DNA of 64,000 bases from Taxawa tesnikishii (nom. ined.). Taxonomy: Eukaryota; Ascomycota; Dothideomycetes; Dothideales. The stretch is taken from contig JAPDRO010000007.1 of NCBI GenBank assembly GCA_030247885.1, positions 999,501 to 1,063,500 on the forward strand, read 5' to 3'. The notes beneath the pieces were generated by a model. That model ran no database searches. It saw nothing but the letters and a program-made list of their open reading frames with translations, and was not told the DNA's origin. Shown here piece after piece: positions 15,225 through 26,666 of the stretch. Position numbers and translations under genes: made by a program. Positions within the stretch are counted from its first letter, which is position 1. Every line of letters begins with the position of its first letter.

Positions 15225-16375
15225 GTACAGGCTGACAAAGGAATTCGTATTCCCCTCCTGGGGTCCTCTCTTGGACGAAGAGCTTTGACGAGAACCACAT
15301 CAGACATAGTTCATTTGTCAAGCTCACCTACCCAATGGTAGGAAGGGTCAATGAACGCAGTCTACTGCCAATTCCGCCAACCTGTCTGTCGTTCTGTTGA
15401 GTATCGCTGCCGAACTCATCGCGCTCCAGATTCTGCCTCTGCGGAGCCCATGTCCGCCCGATTGTAAGTCTGACGTCGACTAATGCAGTCGCCTATCTCG
15501 GAACAAATGCGTCTAGTTGACCCTGCTGCAGCGTGGGGTATTTTGCCGCCGGACGTGGAAATGTGCTGTACTCTTCAACGTATGCATCGTATGCGTTGAT
15601 CTGCTGGCTCGCCGAACGGTAACATGCAGTATTTCTCTGATCTCTCCGACACGCTGCAAGCTCAAAGGGGCGCGCCACGCATGTTTCGAGCATTGAGCAA
15701 GTAAAGGTGATCTGATTTGAGACAGCCAGGAAAGGGCGAACTGTATACCTAGAACTATTGTGAGGCTACGGGAAAGGATGACAGGTACCTGTTGTCCTGT
15801 GCTAGGTTGCGGCTGAGGCAGGCTGCTGCACTGCCACACGCAGTTATTCCTTGCAAGCCATGAATTGCGACTCGAGAACCTCCATAGCACCATCAAGTCT
15901 ATGCACTTGGCTCTCTGTGCTCCGTGATCTGCATCTGCACAAGCTAAGCCACTACAGAGCGAGGTGGCATGTGATACGTACGGGACTCTCGGCGCAGCAC
16001 TTGAAGCATGACTTTCAAGGCATGATGTCGAGTTACATTGGACACTTCTCATGGGTCCTTGTATCATAAGTCCGCTCTTGTTGTCATCGCTGTCATGAAA
16101 CCTGGCATGTGCAGTGCTCCGATTGGGGACAGACAGATGGCGAGAGCCAATGTGGGGTCGTAATCGTGGGGGCGGGTTGTGTGCGGGAAAAGATGCATGG
16201 CATCGGGAACTCAAAACGCTCAGCCTCACATTGCACAAGGCTAGCAACAAGCTAGATCAGCCGCCCACTCATAAGGCGTTCAAAGACCTTGTAAGTATGG
16301 TGTTTCCTATGCTCGCTCAGATCTGACCGGATCCAAACTTTCCCAACATCCTTTGCATGAAATTGACCCTTCGTC
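15225..16375. other. intergenic, no gene recognised
   Basis: About 1.15 kb between two plus-strand genes. A minus-strand frame of 245 codons (16250-15513) starts from TTG, is rich in Ser, Arg, His and Cys in no ordered way, and matches nothing I know. The stretch likely holds the 3' end of the phosphorylase-domain gene and the promoter of the CorA-like gene. Confidence 0.5.
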
Positions 16376-17936
16376 ATGAGCGCAAAATTGACCAACGTGG
16401 AAGTTCTCACGCAAGGTATATCATGCCAACCGTTCCAAGATAAGAAGAAAACAGAGTGGAGCTCGAGACTAGTCTCCTTGCAGGATCTCTGCAGTAGTTA
16501 CCACCGCTCATCAGGATGCACTATCGCGTAAGTCATTCACGAGTGCTCGCGGTGATTGCAGTAACTTAATGCCCCTTTCTTCCAGCTTCATTGGAGCCAA
16601 CAGCTCAAGCAAGGATGTACCTAAGAGCGTTCGCTCCATCCTTAATGAGACATTCGGTATACCATCCTCCTTCTGGAGCGATCTATTGCATGAAGCCAGC
16701 GGATTTTTCGGCACTCAAGATGTTGATCTCCAGGATAGCGAACTACAAGGCTACAGCACCTTCTTCCGCTTCTTAATTAAAGAGCCAACCGTCTTGATCG
16801 AAGCACGTAACGATGTTCCTCCCGCTCCCAGCCTCATAATCGGGAAGACCATGTACCAGGATACAGAAATACCGATGCAGGAAATTGAAGAGTCTAATTG
16901 CGCACCCAACCCTCCGAATACCGCCATCGGTAAAGTGTCTTACCAATGGCATGAATTGGGTTTCTTCACCCAGTGGCGCCCCTCTACCGGCATGGTCGTA
17001 CTTTGCTTCGACCTTCCTTCCAGTCTTCAGGATACAATCCGCAAAGCCCTTCTGGAGTCTTCCACTCCAATACCGCTTAGTCACCCTTTTGCCTTGCACG
17101 CAATATTGCTCGAGCATATCGTCAACCTATATAACAGAGCCCTATGGGAATGGCGAGACTATGTGCGCAAGCTAGAGAAACATCGAGCCACGCTTGAGAA
17201 CCCGAACCCTGACTACGAAGGCATGCACGAGATTGCCCGACACATTGTCCATTCGTCAGAGATGTTGGATACGGCGATGACCGTGGTCAACAGTATGCTT
17301 AGCGAGTTAACAATCTTTACTACGGAAAATGGACTTCTTTCCAAGCAAGCAGAACGGGACGCGCGGCAAACAGCTAAAGCTTTCCGGCATCATATCACAG
17401 TGCTAAGGTGTCTTCACAAACGCTCACAGGCCCTTGAGAAGAGACTTCAAAATGAGATCAATTTGGTTTGTCAAGGCTGAATTTGAGTGGTTGGTCTGGA
17501 GTTGACACCGGCAGGCCTTCAACATTGTTGCGCACCACAACAGTCATGTATCCACAGAGATCGCAGAAGCGACGCAAAGCGATAGCGCCGCCATGAAGGC
17601 AATAAGCTTCTTGGGCTTTGTGTTCCTCCCAGGAACGTTCGTCTGCGTAAGCACCATTCCGCTCTTCACAACATCAGCTGCTAACAAGTTTAGGCCATCT
17701 TTAGCACTACATTTTTCGATCTCTCTCCAGCAAGTGATGGTGGGCCCGAGCAATGGAACGTCTCCAGCAAGTTTTGGGTGTATTGGGTGGTAGCCATCCC
17801 TGTCACGATAGCAGCATTGTCGCTGTGGTTTTTCTGGCAATATCGTAGCAAGCGCTTGCATCCGTCGTGGCTCAAAGGGCCCGCTCCTAGGACCTCAGTC
17901 ACCAGGCCCGATGGCACCAAAGCTGAGGATGTGTGA
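16376..17936 (+). CDS. CorA-like two-TM membrane protein lacking GMN
   Basis: Predicted 468 aa from four exons: 16376-16527, 16586-17465, 17515-17646 and 17694-17936. All junctions keep frame, giving EINL/AFNIVAHHNS and FVC/AIFSTTFF. The first exon starts MSAKLTNVEV and is joined by a GTAAGT donor. The body is a long helical cytosolic region. Just before the membrane it has EIAEATQSDSAAMK, the signature of fungal CorA-like proteins. TM1 is at about residues 371-393 (ISFLGFVFLPGTFVC) and TM2 at about 414-437 (WVYWVVAIPVTIAALSLWFF), followed by a basic tail. True CorA Mg channels need GMN after TM1; here the position reads roughly STTFFDL, so Mg transport is doubtful. The donor of intron 2 is GTTTGT, weaker than usual. 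No frame break was seen. Confidence 0.85.
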
Positions 17937-18140
17937 AAGCGTTGCAATGAAGACTCTACACTGTCGCTCTTAGGAAAGCATGAAGAATGCTCGGGCCCAT
18001 TTCTAATCGCCAGGAAGATACTGGCTTGTCAATATGGACATCACAATACCATCTCACGTGTCAAACCCTCGTGTTCCAGCAAATAGATGGTTCTGCAAGA
18101 ACACAGGTCTCGGCGATATCCATCGTACCGCATACAGTTG
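17937..18140. other. short convergent intergenic gap
   Basis: Only about 200 bp separate the stops of the CorA-like (+) and F-box-like (-) genes. Their 3' untranslated regions probably overlap. Nothing else is seen here. Confidence 0.5.
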
Positions 18141-18908
18141 CTACACAGTACAGACCTTGATAGCCTTCAAAGTCTTATCCCTCCCAAACATCTCCCCAAC
18201 CCTCTCAAGCAGCAACCCAACGGTCAACTTCCGCGTCTCATCCGCCTTGATCTTCTTAACACTATAAAAAGCCATTGACATCCTCTGCCTCCGTCCTTGA
18301 TTCGCATCATCATCATCATCATCCTCTGCATCGTCTTCACCACTATTCCGTTCACGCGGATCATACCGCTCCCACACAATAGCAGCGACCTCCTTGCACG
18401 GCGGCTGGCTCAGCACCATGCCCTCTACACACCGCGGACGCCTAGCAGCACTCGCTCGAAAGGCCTCCACATCTCCGCGCGAGAGGACCATGTACGCCGA
18501 ATACCTGTTACTCATCTGCTCGAGCGGGATATGGGTCAGAAACCTGCAATGCCACCGCTGCCAGCCGGCCTGAACGACGGGATTCAGGACCGGTCGAGAG
18601 CCTCGCGTGGCGTCCCAGGATCGGGGAGGCTCTCCGATCTCGCCCTCGTCGGCTGCTGCGAGAAACAGCGCTTTTTGGAGCGGTGTCGACGCCTTGATGG
18701 TTTCGCGCCACTGGCTGCAGACGCGCTGGACGCGCAGGAGAGAGCGGAGAGATGCGGCGTAGGTAGCCAGTTCTGCGCTGCGAGGGTCATCTGCTTCCGG
18801 CGCGGGAAGGCCGGTTGTAGTGGACACCGGAGGCGGGGTTGGGACATTGGAAAGAATCAACTCGAGGAGCTCCGGGATGGCGAGCACGCGTTGGGCGGCC
18901 GTCGCCAT
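18141..18908 (-). CDS. F-box-like domain protein
   Basis: An intronless gene of 255 aa. The N-terminus has an F-box-like pattern: MATAAQRVLAIPELLELILSN, then after a Pro-rich loop LLRVQRVCSQWRETIKAS and TPLQKALFL. F-box proteins of this kind in Pezizomycotina are taken to be substrate adaptors of SCF ubiquitin ligases through Skp1. The middle carries WQRWHCRFLTHIP-type sequence. The C-terminal part has an acidic run (GEDDAEDDDDDDAN) and a short helical end (LTVGLLLERVGEMFG) typical of lineage-specific members. The target is unknown. The ATG at 18908 is the first in frame. No frame break was seen. Confidence 0.72.
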   Translation of the reverse strand: MATAAQRVLAIPELLELILSNVPTPPPVSTTTGLPAPEADDPRSAELATYAASLRSLLRVQRVCSQWRETIKASTPLQKALFLAAADEGEIGEPPRSWDATRGSRPVLNPVVQAGWQRWHCRFLTHIPLEQMSNRYSAYMVLSRGDVEAFRASAARRPRCVEGMVLSQPPCKEVAAIVWERYDPRERNSGEDDAEDDDDDDANQGRRQRMSMAFYSVKKIKADETRKLTVGLLLERVGEMFGRDKTLKAIKVCTV

Positions 18909-19702
18909 GCTTTGTGGCTTGCGAGGTTGGATGGTTAGGATGGGTTGTGCATGAGGATTTGTTGCGAGATGGACGTGAAGAGGGGCAGGTTCATGGCGGA
19001 AAGAAACCGCCTTTCATTACTGTTTATGGTAGGATCACTGAACGGACGATCCCACTCAACGAATACGCAGCGAACATCGATAGTGTAACGTGTGGTTTCG
19101 TGGTGATTGCTTGTCCATCAAGAACACCGGTATCCGCGCTTAGGAAGAGTCATCCTTTCACTGTTTGGTTCGTGTTGTTAAAGAGAGTCCCTTCAATTCC
19201 GACCCAGCGCCAGCACCGTCCCATGCATAGAAACCAGTGATGCCTGCTCATGTAATCCTTCCCAGGGATCACGCTTGCTTCGTGTCCACCATCCAGATCG
19301 AGTCAAATGTTACAAACGCCAGCCTGCCCGCATATCCTCCCCGTCACGCTAGCCAGCGTCGCATCATCCAACTCCACCGAAAAGTCGTGAGCAGCATCTT
19401 CCAACGCCTGTATACTGTGTAGCAAAGAAACCAGCCAGCCACCAACGCCTCCAAGGATGCAATCGTCATGGTCGTGTCATATTCCCAGTCTCCCCATCCC
19501 GTCAGAATATTGACCGGTAAACTCCGTTTGAAAAAGGCAACAACCCGTAGGTATATTCTTCAACACACGAACAAACTAAAGTGAATGCCACAAAAGCGCG
19601 CATGCGCCGAGTAGATACCCGCGGTCAGCGAGGTAGTGATGCAGTACGAGTGGTATCAAAGTGGTAATAGGGTCTGTGTGAGCGAGGTGTAAGTGATGGT
19701 GG
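18909..19702. other. intergenic between F-box-like gene and ATG1
   Basis: 794 bp holding the promoter of the F-box-like gene and the 3' end of ATG1, both leftward. No gene-like frame and no repeat seen. Confidence 0.55.
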
Positions 19703-22700
19703 TTAACGCGGAGGTGTGCCGACGATGGCCGGCGAGGTTGAAGGCGAGGCCCTGGGCAGTGGCTTCGTCGGTGCAGCAGATCCAACAGAAAGACGCTTGC
19801 CGGCAGCCTGCTGAGCCTGCTGTTGAGCTGCCAGCTTCTGTCTGACGACCTGCAACCGAGCTTTGGTACCTTGGATCACTATGAGATTTGTCAGTATGCA
19901 TTCTCCTAACCCAGAAAGTATATACTTACTGGTCATCACGGTCTTGCGGTCCTCGCTCTTCATGCCATTGATCACTTCATCGTTCGACCTGTTCTTGTTG
20001 CCGCCCATGCGAGGCAGCAGTGGCTCGTCATCGCCTTCCAAGACAGCCTCAAGGAGGTGGATCGCAGTCATGTAGCTGCGCTTGCAATCTTCAAGTTCCT
20101 CACCGACGAGCTCGTTGACTGCTGCGGCACGACTCATCTCCACGGCGCGGTCGTACATCAGCTTTTCTGCAGTGACACCGCTCGTCAGATGGATTTGCTG
20201 ATCTGAGGAACCGAAGTTGTTGGCCGAGGTTGACTCCGAGACAGGCGGGTGGTTGCTCGGGTGGCCGGGGTGATCTGGCGGAAGCTGCTTCTGTGCCTCC
20301 ACGAGTCTGCGACCGACTATCTCCGACTTCTCCAAGCACTCGTTGAAGCGCTCACGGACCCACTGCACCACCAGGTTCATCCTTCTGACTGCCACAGCTG
20401 AGTTCGGCTTGCCGTTGCCGGTGTTGGTTGGCGATACGCTTGTACCGGAATCCGTTCTTTGATTGCTCCACCACCAGCCTGCAAGATCCGTGCATTTGGC
20501 GAGCGTCCCCAGTGCCTTGATGTACAGGACGCGGGCTTCTTCGGCAACAGCTACGATGGCAATCTGAGTGAGGTCTTGATCCTCGGTATCTCCGGAGGCA
20601 GAGGCAGACTTCTGATCTGCACCAATCTGCTGAATGCCGAGACCGTCGTTCTGTGATGGAGTTGCGGGTAGCAGCTGCCTGTACTTCACTTCTGCGAAAC
20701 CGTAAACTACATCGCTCCTACTGGCAGCGTCTTCGATAGTCTTGACGACTCTCATGTCTTCGTCGAGCGCGGGAGCATCCTTGCCATCAGTGATGGTGAG
20801 CGCACTTTGTGGTGCTGGATATGTCGGGAACGCATTGTAAGTTGGAGGTGAAACACCTTTTCCAAAGGAGGGCGGCGAAGTGCCCGGGGCCTTCCAAAGG
20901 CGGGCGCTGGCCATGTTGAGCGCTTTCGAAAGCATGGTCGTCGTAGAAAAGGTGTTGGGGCCGTAGCGCCGCTCGAAAGACGCCTGTCGAGCATGCAACG
21001 CATCTGGCCTTCTTCCGGTGGTCATTTGCATCGCGTTCGAGGGACTGGCAGGTTGGGCTCCGGTGGTCGAGGTTGGAGCTCCTTGAGTGGTGACACGACG
21101 AACCATGTTGCCATACTGCTGCGATTGCCCGCGGTTCTGGATGTGAGGGCTCGCCGCCATCTCGTCGGCGAAAGCGTTGACCTCGACTGCACGCTTTTCG
21201 ATCATGACATACTCACGCTCGAAGGCAAGATCTTGGGCAGTACGCTCACGGGCTTCCCTTAAAGCATCCTTGTTACTCAAACGTCTCGTCTGATCAACAT
21301 TGACGGTATCCTTGGGAGCTGATGTACTTGGTGAAGCCGTTCCACGACTGCTGCGACGGCGATCCATTACAATCGCAGCCGATGGGGTAGAACGACCGTA
21401 GTGCAGATCGTGGCGATTTGGAGCGGTTGCGGAGGGCACCATTACTGGGCGTCGTGGCTCCTCTTTGCTCGAGGGACGAACATCTGCACGGGTAATGCCA
21501 CCGAGGGATGTCTTTCTCCGAATCACGTCAGCTGACGGCCTGCGAGGCTCGTCAGCCATACCAGATACAGGCGGCGAAGGCTGTTTGCTTGACGAAGACC
21601 GGCGTGCGATGGCCTCCTGAGAGGGGCGAGAAGGGAGCTTGTTGGCAGGCGAGCGGGCTTGAGCTGGATTATCAATCACCTGCTTCTGCATGCGACGACT
21701 GAGTTCAGAAATGCCTGCATTGGGAATTGATACATTCGCTGTGCGAGGAACATCTTCCTCCACCAAACCAGGTATCGGGCCTCGAACCAGAGCACAGTTG
21801 AGGAACTCTTCGAAGCTGGCACGTTCGACAGGCAGTCGCCTCAGCAATGCACGGATGGTATTCTTCATGTCACGGCTGATCTCTAGTCCAGCCGGAAATT
21901 GGATCACATCGTTGGCGAGGTCAATCTTCCGGTTAAGTTCAACATGGTTCGCTGCGCGGAAAGGTGGCTTGCCAACCATCAACTCGTAGGCCACAGTACC
22001 CACAGACCACAGGTCGGCCTTAGCGTCATACTTCTCGTAGCGAAGTATCTCCGGTGCCATGTAGAGCGGTGAGCCACACAGAGTCTCAGCCAGGTCAGCC
22101 TTGGGAAGGTGGCGGGCGAAGCCGAAATCTGCAATCTTGAGCATTGGCAGCGACTCGACGCCAACAGCTGGTACGAGAGAGTGTTGACTTCTAGCCAATG
22201 GCACATCCTCCGGTCTCTGCTTCTGCATGAAGACTGGCGATGGGTTGAGCAGCAGGTTCTGAGGCTTGATGTCGCGATGCACTAGATTTCTGGCATGTAG
22301 GTACTCCAACGCGCTGGCGATCTGCTTAATGAAATGGCGTGACACAACCTCGTGCAGTCCACCGACAGGCGGAAGGGGTATTTGCGGAAGATATCGGCCG
22401 TCTCTGGGAATTGCGAGAGCGTCGTCCTCTTCTTCATAAATTGGGCAAGGTCTGAAAGTTGACAGTATTCCATGACAAGGTAGATGAAGTTTGGTTGCCA
22501 AATACAGTCGAACAGTGCGACGATGTGCGGGTGATCTAGGCTCTGGAGGATGCGAATCTCTGCGTCCAGGTTCTCCTTCAACTTCTTGGTGAGCTTGTTC
22601 CGGGCGACAGCCTTGATGGCGGCGAACGATCGCTTGTCCTAGGGATACGGAGTGAGCAATAGAGTCGCTTTAAGGAAAGAAAATACACCAGATACATCAC

Positions 22701-22932
22701 CTAGCCATCTACCACTTCCATAGCCCTGGTCACCGCACTCTCCCCGATGGTTGACAAAAACGGAATCATCCTCACTAACCTTGTGCGACGCAAGGTAGAC
22801 CGATGCAAAGCTTCCCTTGCCGATCTCTTTGCCACGTATGAAGTCGCCTACTCGGACGTCTGGTTCTAGCTGCGAGGCAGCCATAGCTGGAGGGGCGGCA
22901 GTTGGTCGTGGTGTGCGTGGAGGGGCTGCCAT
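19703..22932 (-). CDS. ATG1: autophagy-initiating Ser/Thr kinase Atg1 (one apparent 1-nt deletion)
   Basis: Kinase of the Atg1/ULK family that starts autophagosome formation with Atg13 and Atg17. About 1012 aa, the usual fungal size. The N-terminal kinase domain has the Gly loop GKEIGKGSFASVYLASHK, catalytic HRDIKPQN, DFG in KIADFGFARHLP, and CGSPLYMAPEIL; activation-loop and APE-type motifs are intact. A long disordered middle follows, then a C-terminal helical region as in Atg13-binding tMIT repeats. Exons: 22932-22780, 22638-19930 and 19878-19703. The first intron (141 nt) splits SHK/DKRSF. The last (51 nt) has no stop and a length divisible by three. A frame break at the plus-strand G run 22375-22378 is explained by one missing base, restoring RKYPLPPVGGLHEV. 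The gene is divergent from HCR1. Confidence 0.93.
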
Positions 22933-24619
22933 GATGGACGGTCCCGTTCAGTGTATTGTACTATTGGTGTTTTCCTCTGCAACTACAAGCCCTTCATCAG
23001 CAACTCTTCTTGCATGGACACGGTCTGCGTCCAATCGAGGGTCAGAAGCGAGTCGGGAGCGGTGGCAGGCTGGCAGTGGCAGCGACAACAGCAACAGTAG
23101 CAGTTGTTCGGTTCGAGGTGTCGCAGTTGCGATGTTTCGTTGGCTCCTGGGTTGTTTCGGCTTGGCAGGGGTAAAGTGCAAGGATGGTATGTTGCCGTGT
23201 ATCTGGCGGTGTATAGTAGGCCGTCGACTTTAAGGGAGCGGATGTTGATGAAGCTTCGAGTCACGGGCTCGAGCCCAGTGATCGCGGGGATGTCTCAGGC
23301 AAGGGAAGAGTCACAGTCGTGGTGGGAGAATAGGAAGAATGAGTCCTATACGGACGACGGGAGGCGATGCAAGACGCGAACAGCTCTCTAGGGATGCTGC
23401 TTAGGAAGCATGGACATGGTTGTATGTGTTGTGTAGTGATGAGGTGAGTGATCTGATAGACACCAAGCCAAGCTTAGAGAGGTACCCCGACTAAACTCCT
23501 AGCGCGCATGATCCTTGTCGCGCGATAAGGCAGATCAGGCGGAGACGGAGACCGCGGCAACTTCCTCTATTGGTACATGTACGTGCACGAGGTGCAGATG
23601 TACACCGTAAAGCGCCTCTGAGCAATCGTTGTATACCGCCAGACTGTCTAGTGCGTGACGTTCTGGGCAACATAGAATGAGCTTGCTTTGTGAGAGATTG
23701 AGCAACTTCTGTCGCGTTCGGGCGACAGCTTCGCCACCGAGTACGCCAGAGCACCTCATTACAGTACACATGCTATGTCAGGCAGCCAAAAGCTTGATCT
23801 TGCACACATGCCTTTGTGGACTGTTGCCACACGGTTGAAGAACAGCTCGGCTACTCATCAGACCCAATCTCTGTTGGTCACGCAGGTCACATCAACGTCG
23901 TAGGGCAAGCAGACTGTTTGAGCGTAGCTGAGAGGGCCTGATTACCTCCCAGTCTTCCGCAACGTCTCGACAAGCTGTGCAGGCAAACCGAATTTAACCG
24001 GAGGGAGCGCCGAGGGGCCTGTCACTATGCCGACAAAGATGCATCAGAAGGATCCGAAGCTTCGCGAAACCTTGCAATACATGTACCATACTGGGGAGAA
24101 GAAATCACTGATGAATGATGACCTTCGCACAGGGTTGACAATCACCCCATCCCTTTCATGCGCGTCTTCAAAGAAACAATCGGACAACGGGACGATGAAC
24201 GAAAGGTGAAGAGAACCATCAGAGATCGAGCTGATCGGACAACCACGCATCGAGATCACACTCGTGTTGATTGTCGTCCCCATGCCCGGCTGTGCGACTG
24301 ATGGCGTTGCAGCTGAGGCTCTGAAGAATCTGGTCGCTCAAGCACATGAGAGAGTTCGCATGTGTTAAAGAGCACCTGGTGAGACGGGTGGAGCCGGGCG
24401 AATCAACGTGGGGCAGCGTCGGGCGCAAAACTGTCGTCACACACAAACCACACAAACGCCCCGCCGCTTCTTTCTTTCCCTCCTCTCTTCCTTGTCACCC
24501 AACAAGCGCTTCACACCACCGTGCCACCGTCGTCGCAACCCACACATACCGCACAAGGAACTCTGCAAATTTTCGCTCCATCGGGACCCTACAAATCGCA
24601 GAAACAAACTTCGACGAAC
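22933..24619. promoter_or_regulatory. divergent intergenic region, ATG1 / HCR1
   Basis: 1.69 kb between two start codons. Short frames here (up to about 138 codons) show no motif. The segment near 24420-24610 is C-rich on the plus strand and likely is the HCR1 core promoter and leader. The part next to ATG1 (22935-23250) is rich in CAG/AGC-like triplets in the ATG1 leader. No RNA gene or repeat family recognised. Confidence 0.5.
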
Positions 24620-25538
24620 ATGGCACCCTCCGCGTGGGATGACGAGGACTCTGAAAGCACCCCTCCCAGCTCCCCACCACAAACCGCAGTGAGGCGGGGC
24701 AAGTTCGATGACGAGGAAGAGGATAGCGACGTATGTGTTCGTTCTGGTCATATTGAGGGGGCAGCTGTTAACTGTCTTTGCAGGTCCTAGAGTCATGGGA
24801 CGCCGAAGACTCTGAGGCTGAGCGGGAGAAGGCAAAGAAAGAGGCTGAGGCAAAGTCGAAGGCAGAAGCTGCTTCCAAGGCGAACCACAAGACCAAGAGC
24901 CAACGGATAGAAGAGAAACGCCAGGAGAACCTGAGGCGAAGACAGATGGAAGAAGAGGATGACGAGAGCGAAGATGAGGACGAGGCGACAAAGCGTGCCA
25001 GGATGCGACAGATGGAGAAAGAGGCCGACCTGAGGAACGCACAGGACCTGTTCGAGGGTATCGGTGTTTCGGACAGGCGGTCCGCGCCCAAGCCAGTCAC
25101 GATACAGGGCGACGAACCTGGCCAAGCGATTGACCTCTCGTCCCTCTCCATCTTCAACCCTACAACAAAAGACCAATTCACCAAGCTCCGGGAGACGTTG
25201 GTGCCTCTTCTCACGGCAAATACTAAGAAGGCGCAGTACACGCTGTTCATGCAGGAGTTCGCCAAGCAAATCTGCAAGGATCTTCCCAGCGATCAGATCA
25301 AGAAGGTTGCTAGCGGTCTCACTACGTTGTCGAACGAGAAGATGAAGGAGGAGAAGGCCGCTGAGAAGGGTGGCAAGAAGACAAAGGCCGCAAAGACCAA
25401 AACCGCCCTGAACGCATCCAGGGATGTCTCATTCAAGGCAGATACCGCAGCCTACGACGACGGTCTCGATGAGTAAGTCTTCCCATGTGACATACTATTC
25501 TTAGCTTACTGACCCATCATAGTGGCGATTTCATGTGA
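24620..25538 (+). CDS. HCR1: translation initiation factor eIF3 subunit j
   Basis: Subunit j of eIF3, which binds the 40S decoding centre and helps scanning, termination recycling and 20S pre-rRNA processing. 271 aa from three exons: 24620-24730, 24784-25472 and a 16-nt last exon 25523-25538. Junctions are in frame (EEDSD/VLESWDAEDSE and GLDE-D/GDFM). Family features are the acidic N-terminus with VLESWDAEDSE, a long Lys/Glu coiled-coil region with KANHKTKSQRIEEKRQ, the core LRETLVPLLTANTKKAQYTLFMQEFAKQ, and the C-terminal DDGDFM. Cytosolic. Length matches fungal orthologues and no frame break was seen. Confidence 0.94.
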
Positions 25539-26666
25539 GGCGTTGCGAGAGGGATCGGACCGTCTCTGGACGGAGCGACCTATCGTTAAAACGAACGGCT
25601 TTCACATCCCCACCTTCGAACCGCCGCCCATCCGCAGGGAACTCGGTGGCTTAAGACAAGGGGTAGCCTCAATACACAGTTGCGGAGATTGTGTCTAGGG
25701 CACGTTTCTGTCTTCGTTTCCGGTTTGTCTTTCTGATTATACCTTGTTGCCGGGGATTTCCCGGCCTGAATTGTGCGTTTTTGCGAAAGGGCAGTTTATT
25801 GAGCTATTAGAGCGTACCCTTCTGCATTGCGTTGGTTGCGAGCAATGGCTTTTTAATAATATTCTGTTTTCTCCCATCAATCTCGACCCATCGAGTCCAT
25901 CAGAGTTCTCGACAGTCAGTTCAACTTCAACTGACTGACTGACTACTATCGCAATCCAACAGCATCTGTAGGCAAGCACTAGCAGGCCTACATGCTAAAC
26001 CTCGGATGCTTCTATAGTTGCCGCTAACGGCCAGAGGTAAGCATAGAATACTTCCGCTCCGGATGTGACATGAACATACAGAGGTCTTCAATGGTTGCAT
26101 TGCGTAGTCAGTCAGTCAGTCAGTCAGTCAGTCGGTATGAACTAACTATCAGGAGTCCTGTCTGGCTGCTCTAGCACATGCTAAACTAGTCCTTACTACC
26201 TCACAGTGCGGTTATTCCAAACATGTGTACACTCCCTCCATCCACTAGATCCTCTCATCTACACATACATTTGGAGCGACTAATGCAGGAAAGGCCGAGG
26301 AACAGGAGGGCTGGACAGACGTACTACACGTCTGTTCAGAAAAGGGTAGGTTCCCATTGGCTCTTATTCGCTCTATGCTGGTCGTCGAGGGAGAAGATCA
26401 TTGCAGAACGATGTAAATACTCGAAAATGGTTCTGATGTTTCCGATAGAGGGTAGAATTGCCATCTCCACACTCACATGCCGATCCGGTGCCGAGAAGTG
26501 GTTCACGCGTGTGCCCCGGATCTCCACGGTTCACGGTTGTCACAGATCGATAAACATGACATCAGGGATCCTGTATCACGGAACACTCATGTCATGACAC
26601 AAAATCATTGTGGCAGAGGAGATGGTTTTGTTCAATTCGTCAAGCCCCAGCCAAAGCAGTCGCATC
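25539..26666. other. intergenic between HCR1 and the NADH dehydrogenase gene
   Basis: 1.13 kb holding the HCR1 3' region and the promoter of the next plus-strand gene. It contains two tetranucleotide repeats (listed separately). No convincing open frame. Confidence 0.5.
26106..26133. repeat. AGTC tetranucleotide microsatellite
   Basis: Seven perfect AGTC units in a row. A shorter run of the same motif, about three units, lies at 25931-25944, so the motif occurs twice within 200 bp. Such runs slip during replication and may vary between strains. Confidence 0.95.

Noticed and set aside
15513-16250. 245-codon minus-strand frame
   Set aside because: Begins with TTG, has no motif and an irregular composition; no splice signals or neighbours support it.
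12630-17936. biosynthetic or defence gene cluster
   Set aside because: Only two genes, with no polyketide, peptide or terpene enzymes and no NLR core; adjacency alone is too weak.
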